This document shows positions 30,904 to 37,077 of a stretch of DNA of 37,077 bases, one piece after another. Every line of letters starts with the position of its first letter. The first letter of the stretch is position 1. The position numbers were made by a program, and so were the translations under genes. Source of the DNA: DG-33 sp964345105 (GTDB lineage Archaea; Hadarchaeota; Hadarchaeia; Hadarchaeales; Hadarchaeaceae); the NCBI GenBank assembly GCA_964345105.1, contig CAYFPZ010000036.1, forward strand, positions 1 through 37,077. Direction: 5' to 3'. The notes under the pieces are model-generated. The model ran no database searches. It worked only from the letters and a program-made list of their open reading frames with translations, and was not told the origin of the DNA.

Positions 30904-31560
30904 CTACGACGACTTGGCATAAATTGTCGGGTCTTTAATGCCAGCCTCTTCGAACGCGCGCTTTCTGTTTCGACATGACTCGCAGCTTCCACATTGAAAT
31001 TCGCGATTCAAGTAGCAGCTCCACGTGAGCTCAAGAGGAATTCCAAACTCAACGGCCAGCTTTATCACTTCGGCTTTTGTCTTGTCCGCTAGCGGATTTC
31101 TTACAGTGAGCTTGGATTCGGTGCCAAGAGATATCGCCTGCGCAATGGCAGAGACAAACTCTTGTCTGCAGTCTGGATAAAATTGCGCATCGTCCCCTTG
31201 CGCGCCATAAAAAATTACTTCTGCCCCTATCGTCGCTGCATACCCGGCAGCAATGGCGAGCAGGATACCATTTCTAAATGGCACGATTATGCTTTGCTCG
31301 AACTTTTCGGGCATGGGCATTTGCTCATCGAGAAGTACAGTGGCACCAGGGCCGTAAAGCTGCTTCAGAAATGAGATGTCGACAACGCGGTGCTCTTTGG
31401 CCCCCAGCGCCTCAACGATTTTTTTGGCACTTTCGATTTCATTGGTCGCAATTTGTCCGTAGTTGAAGGAAAGACAATAAATTTCGTAGCCCTCACGCTT
31501 CGCTATCGCCGCCGCCGTGGCGCTATCGATTCCGCCGGAAAGCAAACAAACTGCTTTCAT
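30904..31560 (-). CDS. queC: 7-cyano-7-deazaguanine synthase QueC
   Basis: A 218-residue ATP-dependent enzyme that makes preQ0, the precursor of archaeosine in archaeal tRNA. The PP-loop is SGGIDSATA (residues 8-16). The C-terminal zinc site is formed by four cysteines in CYLNREFQCGSCESC. Complete and normal in length. Other archaeosine genes are not in the window. Confidence 0.95.
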   Translation of the reverse strand: MKAVCLLSGGIDSATAAAIAKREGYEIYCLSFNYGQIATNEIESAKKIVEALGAKEHRVVDISFLKQLYGPGATVLLDEQMPMPEKFEQSIIVPFRNGILLAIAAGYAATIGAEVIFYGAQGDDAQFYPDCRQEFVSAIAQAISLGTESKLTVRNPLADKTKAEVIKLAVEFGIPLELTWSCYLNREFQCGSCESCRNRKRAFEEAGIKDPTIYAKSS

Positions 31561-31799
31561 TTTCTCTTTTTTTACTTACATGCTACAGATAAAAATTCAA
31601 CACTCCCAATTATGGGATCTCAAGAGAGCTCAAGCTTGGTTAGATTGGCATGGTTCAAGCAGTTCGAGAAGACGACTCCACAGCAAAGGTTAAACCCAAA
31701 TTTCAACCATCTAAAGCAAAGAACCTCTAGGGTTTTTTAAATGAAGCCGAAAAAAGATAAGAAGCTTGCAGAGGATGTACTTGATTAAGGGGAAAATTC

Positions 31800-32492
31800 A
31801 TGATTACAGCAAAAGCGGTTATATTTGATTACGATTGCACACTGGTCGACACGCTCAAACGATTTTATGATGTCTTCAATCAACTGCTCAGAGAGCGTGG
31901 GGACGAACCATTTGGGTGGGATGAGTTCTTAAAATATTATATCGCGGACACGCTTGATGATGTAATTACTGCAGCGTTCAATAAAGAACGAGAACGAAAG
32001 CTGCATGAGTTCTGGATCGAGTTCCTCCGAAGGTATCGAGCGGGCGACCCAGGCAACAAGCTAATCCCGGGCGTGAGGGAAGTTTTTCAAAAGCTCAACG
32101 ACGCGGGTGTTCCCATCGCAGTCATCACGAGCTGCATCGCGCCCAAGGCTCAAATAAAAGAGGAATTGGCGAGTTTTGGACTTGATAAATTTGTGAAGGC
32201 TATCGTTACAGGGGATGATGCGATTAATGATTTAAATAAGCAGAACCACTTCTCCAAGGTCGAAATCTTAAGGCTCGCGGCCGAAAGTCTTGGAGTCGAC
32301 CCTAGGGACTGCGTGGTCGTGGGAGACTACTGGAACGACGTGAGGGACGGCAAAGTCTTGGGCGCGCGAACCGTCGCTGTGTTAACTGGCCTGATGCGGC
32401 GGGAACTCTTAGAAAAGTACGGCCCAGATGTGATCATCAAGAGCGTTCGTGATCTGCAAAAGGTTGTTAAATTTGAAACCCAAAAGTTATGA
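31800..32492 (+). CDS. HAD-superfamily hydrolase
   Basis: A 230-residue phosphatase-type HAD protein with catalytic motif I DYDCTLVDT, motif II Thr in AVITSC, and motif III/IV GDYWNDVRDGKVLGA. A helical cap lies after motif I, as in the phosphoglycolate phosphatase/PGMB-like group. GGGG precedes the ATG. The substrate is not predictable. A Mth938-like gene follows 10 bases later in the same direction. The 240 bases upstream hold no gene I can support. Confidence 0.88.
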   Translation: MITAKAVIFDYDCTLVDTLKRFYDVFNQLLRERGDEPFGWDEFLKYYIADTLDDVITAAFNKERERKLHEFWIEFLRRYRAGDPGNKLIPGVREVFQKLNDAGVPIAVITSCIAPKAQIKEELASFGLDKFVKAIVTGDDAINDLNKQNHFSKVEILRLAAESLGVDPRDCVVVGDYWNDVRDGKVLGARTVAVLTGLMRRELLEKYGPDVIIKSVRDLQKVVKFETQKL

Positions 32493-32502
32493 AGGTGGTT
32501 GG

Positions 32503-32844
32503 ATGGTTCGCATAGATGGAACGAGTTTCGGGAGCATCACTGTGAATGGCAAGCACTACTCCCATGACGTTTGGATTTTAGCTGATGGCTCGATTAGACG
32601 ACGGGATCGAGACCATGAGTTCACGCTGAACGAACTCTACTTACTGCTCGAGGGGAAGCCGGAGCTGGTCATAGTTGGAACTGGCCAGTCAGGTTGTGTT
32701 CAAGTTGACAAAGAAGCTGCTGAATTAGCGTTGAAACAAGGTGTTAAGATAATCGATGATATCACTCCCGATGCCCTCAAGCGATACAACGAGGCAATAA
32801 ATGCAAGGCGCAGGGTAGCTGGCGCATTTCACGTCACATGCTAG
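32503..32844 (+). CDS. Mth938-like (DUF498/AAMDC/NDUFAF3) domain protein
   Basis: A 113-residue single-domain protein. The family pattern is clear: SFGSITVNGKHYSHDVWI near the start, the Gly-rich VIVGTGQSGCVQV strand, and DDITPDALKRYNE near the end. Human relatives assist complex I assembly or act in adipogenesis; archaeal function is unknown. ATG at 32503 is chosen because GGTGG precedes it. The stop overlaps an upstream candidate ATG of thpR. Confidence 0.85.
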   Translation: MVRIDGTSFGSITVNGKHYSHDVWILADGSIRRRDRDHEFTLNELYLLLEGKPELVIVGTGQSGCVQVDKEAAELALKQGVKIIDDITPDALKRYNEAINARRRVAGAFHVTC

Positions 32845-32852
32845 GTGTCCAA

Positions 32853-33410
32853 ATGGTGCGAGCTTTCATCGGAATCGACATCGACGAGGCGGTCAGACAG
32901 AAACTGGCGGCAGCCCAAGATCAACTTCAGACAACAGGGGCGCAGCTCAAGCTAGTAGAACCACCCAACATCCACGTTACGATGAAATTCCTCGGGGAGA
33001 TTCCCGAAGACAAGATTGGTACGATCACCGAGGCATTGAAAAAGGCTGCTGCTGGAACAGGACAATTCGACATCGGGATTAAGGGCATAGGTGTCTTCCC
33101 AAACCTGCGCTACATTCGGGTCTTGTGGGCAGGTGTGGCCGAGGGAAGTGATGAGGTCATCAGCCTCCAGCAGAAAATCGATCGGGAGTTGAAACCTTTC
33201 GGATTCCGTTCAGAGCGTGATTTCGTGCCTCACTTGACGATTGCACGAGTCAAGTCGGCTAAACAAAAAGAGCGGCTGGCGTCTTTTATTAAAAAAATGG
33301 TGGACACAGAGTTTGGATTGACGCGTGCTCAAGCAGTCGAATTAAAGCAAAGTAAGCTAACACCGAAAGGGCCAATCTATAGCACGCTTGCTCGGGTCGA
33401 ACTATCCTGA
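32853..33410 (+). CDS. thpR: RNA 2',3'-cyclic phosphodiesterase ThpR (LigT)
   Basis: A 185-residue 2H phosphoesterase that opens 2',3'-cyclic phosphates on RNA ends. The two HxT motifs are HVTM (His41) and HLTI. It starts MVRAFIGIDIDEAV, typical of the family. ATG at 32853 is preferred to 32838 because GGTG sits six bases upstream. It converges with the CCA-adding enzyme gene, a neighbour pair seen in other archaea and consistent with tRNA 3'-end care. Confidence 0.93.
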   Translation: MVRAFIGIDIDEAVRQKLAAAQDQLQTTGAQLKLVEPPNIHVTMKFLGEIPEDKIGTITEALKKAAAGTGQFDIGIKGIGVFPNLRYIRVLWAGVAEGSDEVISLQQKIDRELKPFGFRSERDFVPHLTIARVKSAKQKERLASFIKKMVDTEFGLTRAQAVELKQSKLTPKGPIYSTLARVELS

Positions 33411-33428
33411 TACCCAGCATTAAACACT

Positions 33429-34814
33429 CTATCTATACCAAGGCAGGCATCTTGTGAGGTATTCCGAGATGAATTTTCGGACCTCTTTATCTTTACAGAG
33501 CTTGACTATTTGATTTCCCTCGTAAATTCGATAACTCTTCGAGATGGCTTCACCCACATGCCTGCCGAGGGTCACATGCTCTCCTAAAGCTTGCTCAAGC
33601 ACTTGCCGAGAGTTTGGCCGCTCGCGCTCAAGCTCGAAAATCAGCTTCCCCGTAGCATTGGTGAATGGGCCTGCGAATTTTCGCTTTGATTTCAAGTGAG
33701 TTCGGATGAAATCCCCAACTTCAATCGAAATCGGAGGCCCAACATGGGCGCGAACCCTTGGGAGCTTCGCCGCCGCCAGCTCAAGCAGGATGAGAGCCCG
33801 AGAATTCGACCACACATCGCTCCGTATCACCTGAAACCCCGCCCGCGCCAGCCGCGTTAAAAGGGTTCGCTCGGCCTTTCTGAGCTGAGGATAGAGCACA
33901 TCTGGGACGACATCGGGCGGGGAGAAAGTGACGCAGAACAAGGCAGTCCCCCTATTCTTCAAAGTCGCCTGAATCTGCCGCGTGCTCAGCATTCGCACGG
34001 GGTTTGGGAAGAAAAATAGCTTGCTCGGCCCGCGTGTAAAATCTTGACAGGCGCGAACAAAAGTGGCGAAGTTCTGCATCGAAACCGCGGCGCCCACGTT
34101 TCGGCTCGCGTCGACTGGATCTATGACGATAATCGGCTGTTCCTCAAACATCCTCTTAGCTTCGGAGGGATCTGGGTAACTGCGTTCGGGGTCGATGATC
34201 ATGCTTGGCTTCCAACTTTTCGCGCTTTCCACTAACTTTTCAAATGATCCGTAGTGCAGCACGAGGAGCTCACAGAGATATCCTGAGAAACCCTGTACCT
34301 TCAGCTCCGAGCCATAGCAACCAACGCCGAGCATAAATTGTTTCGTCAGCAGCACTTCATCAGCAAGTTCGGGCGTCAGGTGTTCGGTGATGTAGCGTTG
34401 GTGGTGGGGCGAGCGATCGACTGCACTTTTGATTTCACTTGGTTTGGCGACGTCGTAGCATGGCACTAGGTCGACATCGAACCCCTTGAACTTCATTGTC
34501 ACGTAGGGGTGCTCGGCGTACTGCTCCTTTCCCTTGGCGCCGGCCACCTCCCGCGCCACCGCTAGCCCTTGACGCTCGAGTTCCTCTCGTGGGAGTTCTT
34601 CAGGAAAGAGGATGAAAACATCGATGTCACGCTCGGAGCGAAGCCAAGTGTCGCGCGCGGCTGAACCCACGAGCATCGCCTTTGCATCGATGTTGAGTTT
34701 CGCGCAGGCTGCATTTGTCTGCCCGATGATATCGGCCGCCACCCGCTCGAGACGCTTCCGGTCGATTGGGGTTGGTTTGACTTGCTTTAGAACCAATTTC
34801 AAAATTTCGTCCAT
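33429..34814 (-). CDS. cca: CCA-adding tRNA nucleotidyltransferase, archaeal class I
   Basis: A 461-residue enzyme that builds or repairs the CCA end of tRNAs. The nucleotidyltransferase signature is GSAARDTWLRSERDIDVF with catalytic Asp63 and Asp65. The archaeal body and tail domains are present, with VDLVPCYDV supplying the third carboxylate and an RSDVWSNSRALILLE stretch. Length is normal. Both tRNA genes here encode CCA, so its role would be repair for these. Confidence 0.95.
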   Translation of the reverse strand: MDEILKLVLKQVKPTPIDRKRLERVAADIIGQTNAACAKLNIDAKAMLVGSAARDTWLRSERDIDVFILFPEELPREELERQGLAVAREVAGAKGKEQYAEHPYVTMKFKGFDVDLVPCYDVAKPSEIKSAVDRSPHHQRYITEHLTPELADEVLLTKQFMLGVGCYGSELKVQGFSGYLCELLVLHYGSFEKLVESAKSWKPSMIIDPERSYPDPSEAKRMFEEQPIIVIDPVDASRNVGAAVSMQNFATFVRACQDFTRGPSKLFFFPNPVRMLSTRQIQATLKNRGTALFCVTFSPPDVVPDVLYPQLRKAERTLLTRLARAGFQVIRSDVWSNSRALILLELAAAKLPRVRAHVGPPISIEVGDFIRTHLKSKRKFAGPFTNATGKLIFELERERPNSRQVLEQALGEHVTLGRHVGEAISKSYRIYEGNQIVKLCKDKEVRKFISEYLTRCLPWYR

Positions 34815-34965
34815 CTGCTCCCGAACACCAGTTTATATCTGGCGTTAAATGTCTAGCGCTTTCTCATTTTGGATAGAGGAGGTCAAGATAATCCAAAACT
34901 CGTTTGCCTGACCCCCGCCCTCCTTACACTTGGCACTAACGACAGACTAGCCCAGGAAATGGAAA

Positions 34966-35178
34966 CTAAAGCTCCATCCCCTTTTCGATGACGATTTTCT
35001 TTTCGCCTTTTTCCTCGACCACGGAAATCTTCACGATCGTCTTGTCGTCCCACTTCAGCGCCTTGGCTTCTGGCGTCACAAACACGACATAATTGTCATG
35101 CCAGTGTACTAGCTTCTTGGCCTTTTTGCTTAGCACTTTCTTGGTTAATTGACTCCCTAATAAAGCTAGTAAAAGCAC
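34966..35178 (-). CDS. Short AbrB/SpoVT-like ORF
   Basis: A 70-codon frame with GTG at 35178; GTG at 35136 is an alternative giving 56 residues. The C-terminal part (WHDNYVVFVTPEAKALKWDDKTIVKISVVE) looks like the swapped-hairpin fold of AbrB/MazE-type DNA-binding proteins, with a KK-rich start. A TATA-like TTTATAAA near 35210 lies at suitable distance upstream. The open frame continues upstream to 35628, but that part overlaps helix-forming non-coding sequence and does not look protein-like. Confidence 0.45.
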   Translation of the reverse strand: MLLLALLGSQLTKKVLSKKAKKLVHWHDNYVVFVTPEAKALKWDDKTIVKISVVEEKGEKKIVIEKGMEL

Positions 35179-35207
35179 GTTAAGAAAGTTAAACGTGCTA
35201 AACGTGT

Positions 35208-35220
35208 TATTTATAAAGTC
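35208..35220. promoter_or_regulatory. Symmetrical TATA box
   Basis: The core TTTATAAA is palindromic and could direct transcription both ways: leftward to the AbrB-like ORF and rightward, with a start near 35240, into the structured non-coding region. No other clear promoter for either is visible. Confidence 0.4.
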
Positions 35221-35239
35221 GCAAACGATAGTGTCTTTG

Positions 35240-35600
35240 GTTATTTCGAGGTGGCAAGGAGGCTTGGTATCTAAGGTTCTAACCAACGGTTCGCAAGCGA
35301 GAAAGCTGAGCAGGTGCACATACCTCCCGCGCAATCTGCTGGTGGGGTATCCTGAAGGCGCAAGCTTTTGGGTGAGGTTATCCATCCAACTCCTCCAGCA
35401 GGCGCAAGGGAGAAGTGGCGAAAGGCCGATGGCGGCATAATCAACCGCGCTGGTAAGCAAATGTGTGGCAGGGACGGGTTCAAATTCCCTCATACTCCCC
35501 GAGCGCGGCGGGGCCTGGTCCCGGGTATTTTTGCGTGCGACCGCCAGGCCCGCCAAAACTTGGACGAGAGCGGGTGGAGGAATCACGAGAGGCGCGACTT
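35240..35600 (+). ncRNA. Candidate structured non-coding RNA, class not identified
   Basis: A stretch with no convincing protein but strong base-pairing. CCT and CCCGC (35323-35330) can pair with GCGGG and AGG (35570-35580) as a closing stem. Inside, 35336-35347 pairs with 35390-35401 (11 of 12 pairs) and encloses an AAGGC-GCAA-GCTTT hairpin. Further along, 35507-35518 pairs with 35544-35554 (11 pairs with one bulge). A tRNA T-arm-like AGGGACGGGTTCAAATTCCCT lies at 35470-35490. The domain of about 260 nt is in the size range of archaeal RNase P or SRP RNA, but I could not find their universal motifs. Strand and limits are uncertain. Confidence 0.4.
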
Positions 35601-35615
35601 TAGTAATGTGGGGCT

Positions 35616-36644
35616 TTAAAGTTTCCAATAGCTCGCGAGCACCCTCTTGAGCTCATCGATAACGCTAGGGCAACGAGGTTCCATATCTATTGGGGTTTTT
35701 TCACCGGTCAGATTTTTCACGACATTTACTACTCCCTCCGCCAAACCATCAAGCATGTAGCCACCTTCAAGCGCAAACACCACTCTCCCTTTACACAGTC
35801 TCTCAGCTTGCTCGACGACAAAGCGTGTAAGCCACCCGTAAGCGAGCGTTGATAACCGCAGCTGCGTAAGCGGATCATCAACATACGCATCGAACCCAGC
35901 GGAAACCGCAAAAAGTTCCGGCTTGAACTGCTCGGTGAGTGGCGCAAAAATTTCCTTCATCGCACCCATGTACTCAGCATCACCGCTCCCTGGTGGTAGT
36001 GGCACGTTTACCGTGTAGCCCTTCCCTTCTCCCGAGCCCACTTCGTCGATGAAGCCAGTTCCCGGGTAGAGTGTCAGCGGGTCTTGGTGCAGCGACATGT
36101 AGAGCACGCTCGGGTCATCATAGAAAATATCTTGCGTCCCGTTGCCGTGGTGGGCGTCGAAGTCTAGGACGAATATTCGTTTGAGTTTGAATTCTCGCTT
36201 GAGGCGCTCGATCATCACCGCGAGATTGTTGAAATAACAGAACCCACCGCCCCGCGCTTGCGTGGCGTGGTGCCCGGGGGGTCTGACCAGTGCGAATGCA
36301 TTCGGGGCATCTCCCGATAGTACTACGCGCCCAGCATCAATCGTCCCGCCCGCGGCTAACAGTGCCAACTCGTAGGTGTTCTTGCGCACGGGAGTATCCC
36401 CATCGAGCGGCTTCTCAGACTTGCTCAAGCGTTCGACGAGTTCTATGTGGTTCGGATCGTGGACGAGCTCAATGGCAGCACGTTTTGTGGGTCTCGGCTC
36501 TACCACCTTTACCTTTGGTGCCTTCCAGAGTTTCGCCCGCTTCAGCGCGTTCACGATAGCCTTCAGACGCTCGGGCCGCTCGGGGTGCCCCTCTCCTGGG
36601 TTGTGTTCTAGATATTTTTTTGAATAAATGAGGGCTGTCGTCAT
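35616..36644 (-). CDS. Histone deacetylase/acetylpolyamine amidohydrolase family protein
   Basis: A 342-residue zinc-dependent deacetylase of the class II/AcuC-like group. Motifs are RPPGHHA (active-site histidines), DFDAHHGNGTQDIF (zinc Asp and His), and VSAGFDAYVDDPL (second zinc Asp) with ALEGGYMLDGL near the end. Substrates of archaeal members may be acetylated proteins or acetylpolyamines. It begins four bases after the Dph6 stop, so the two are probably co-transcribed. Confidence 0.94.
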   Translation of the reverse strand: MTTALIYSKKYLEHNPGEGHPERPERLKAIVNALKRAKLWKAPKVKVVEPRPTKRAAIELVHDPNHIELVERLSKSEKPLDGDTPVRKNTYELALLAAGGTIDAGRVVLSGDAPNAFALVRPPGHHATQARGGGFCYFNNLAVMIERLKREFKLKRIFVLDFDAHHGNGTQDIFYDDPSVLYMSLHQDPLTLYPGTGFIDEVGSGEGKGYTVNVPLPPGSGDAEYMGAMKEIFAPLTEQFKPELFAVSAGFDAYVDDPLTQLRLSTLAYGWLTRFVVEQAERLCKGRVVFALEGGYMLDGLAEGVVNVVKNLTGEKTPIDMEPRCPSVIDELKRVLASYWKL

Positions 36645-36648
36645 CTCA

Positions 36649-37077
36649 TCACTTCTCTACAAGCTTTGCGTTTTTGATTAGCAAATATCCGTTGGTTCCC
36701 CGCCATATGCGCTCGGCCTCCACCACCTCAATTCGTTTTTTGAAAAAAGGCGCATCAAGCACGAGTGACTCATATTCACCTCCTTCGGCCGAGATGTTTA
36801 TCCTGAACTTGGTATGGAGCTTTTTCAGGTCTTCCAGACATCCCTCATCGATTTTTCTGCCCAGCCAGCTCTCGTCAAACCCTTGGGCAGCCACGCTTGT
36901 GATGAGAATGTCAAACCTAGCATTCAACATCCTGCGGAGTAGCTCGATTGGTTCGCGGCCCCAAAGCGGTGCTATCGATTTAAGATTGAGTTCCTCGCAG
37001 ATGCGGTCGATGCGGCTCTTTTGATAGTTTGAGGCTATTGCGCCGCTCACCACACCTTCAATTTTGAGTTCGCTAAG
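36649..37077 (-). CDS. dph6: Diphthine--ammonia ligase Dph6, C-terminal part (cut by window edge)
   Basis: The frame is open to the window end; 142 codons are visible. The segments VSGAIASNYQKSRI, PLWGR and EGGEYESLVLDAPFF are typical of Dph6/ATP_bind_4 proteins, which complete diphthamide on elongation factor 2. The N-terminal PP-loop lies outside the window. It is upstream of and nearly touching the deacetylase-family gene. Confidence 0.92.
   Translation of the reverse strand, partial: LSELKIEGVVSGAIASNYQKSRIDRICEELNLKSIAPLWGREPIELLRRMLNARFDILITSVAAQGFDESWLGRKIDEGCLEDLKKLHTKFRINISAEGGEYESLVLDAPFFKKRIEVVEAERIWRGTNGYLLIKNAKLVEK

Noticed and set aside
31612..31740. 43-codon ORF (MGSQESSSLVRLAWF) before the HAD gene
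   Set aside because: No ribosome binding site, promoter or family resemblance.
35405..35500. Class II tRNA on the plus strand (GGGAGAAGTGGCGAAA ... TTCAAAT ... ACTCCC)
   Set aside because: The acceptor has an A-A mismatch, the D-arm does not pair, no loop has T33 before a usable anticodon, and the T-stem does not fit the standard length. Kept only as part of the candidate RNA.
35179..35628. Upstream extension of the 220-codon minus-strand frame
   Set aside because: Its sequence (Pro/Leu/Ala/Cys-rich, no motifs) falls on strong helices and continues unbroken only by chance; only the C-terminal 56-70 residues look like a protein.
1..37077. CRISPR arrays, rRNA genes, transposases
   Set aside because: No regularly spaced repeats, rRNA-like stretches or transposase motifs were seen.

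Overview
The window is archaeal chromosome. The evidence is a run of archaeal/eukaryotic-type translation genes (ribosomal proteins L18a/LX, L31e, L39e and S19e, aIF6, prefoldin alpha, a PDCD5-like protein, FtsY), the Rpp21-type RNase P protein, Nep1, an archaeal class I CCA-adding enzyme, Dph6, PvlArgDC-type arginine decarboxylase, TATA-box promoters, many GTG/TTG starts with GGTG-type ribosome binding sites, and a tRNA gene with two bulge-helix-bulge introns. It looks most like an uncultivated euryarchaeal-type lineage. I cannot name the lineage from sequence alone.

Layout. 1-2.8 kb: 5' part of a creatininase-family gene, a doubly interrupted tRNA-Arg(UCU), a phosphohexomutase (GlmM/PMM type) and a PflA-like radical SAM enzyme (AmrS). 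2.9-5.9 kb: gatC-gatA-gatB tRNA amidotransferase operon whose GatA lacks the catalytic serine. 5.85-9.45 kb (minus): translation/export operon S19e-PDCD5-L39e-L31e-aIF6-L18a-pfdA-ftsY. 9.6-11.4 kb: RNase P protein, Nep1, rhomboid protease. 11.4-12.9 kb: small membrane proteins and an AIM24-family protein. 12.9-14.6 kb: tRNA-Gly(GCC) and an AT-rich 1.5-kb insert bounded by 47-bp direct repeats, one of which is a truncated copy of the tRNA 5' half. 14.7-16.4 kb: two tandem Lrp/AsnC regulators and a gene-free, extremely AT-rich stretch. 16.4-21.4 kb (minus): a five-gene type IV pilus/secretion-like operon (three small proteins, a secretion ATPase with an added cysteine-rich N-terminus, a TadC/FlaJ-like membrane protein). 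21.5-28 kb: metal homeostasis, with DtxR-FeoA regulator and FeoB under palindromic operators, a ZIP transporter, an NnrE-TudS fusion, PvlArgDC, and a second DtxR-like regulator with changed metal ligands next to an unassigned membrane protein. 28-31.6 kb: thioredoxin reductase, FdrA-like protein, PPC-domain protein, QueC. 31.8-34.8 kb: HAD phosphatase, Mth938-like protein, ThpR, CCA-adding enzyme. 34.9-37 kb: a short AbrB-like ORF, about 400 bp of non-coding sequence with strong helices (candidate structured RNA), a histone-deacetylase-family protein and the 3' part of dph6.

The most notable points are GatA Ala174 in place of the nucleophilic serine, the tRNA-Arg with 17-nt and 13-nt introns that both form a bulge-helix-bulge, the tRNA-Gly-linked insert, the second DtxR with its membrane partner, the NnrE-TudS fusion, and the candidate RNA at 35.24-35.6 kb. 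Functions are assigned from recognised motifs only; no database search was run.
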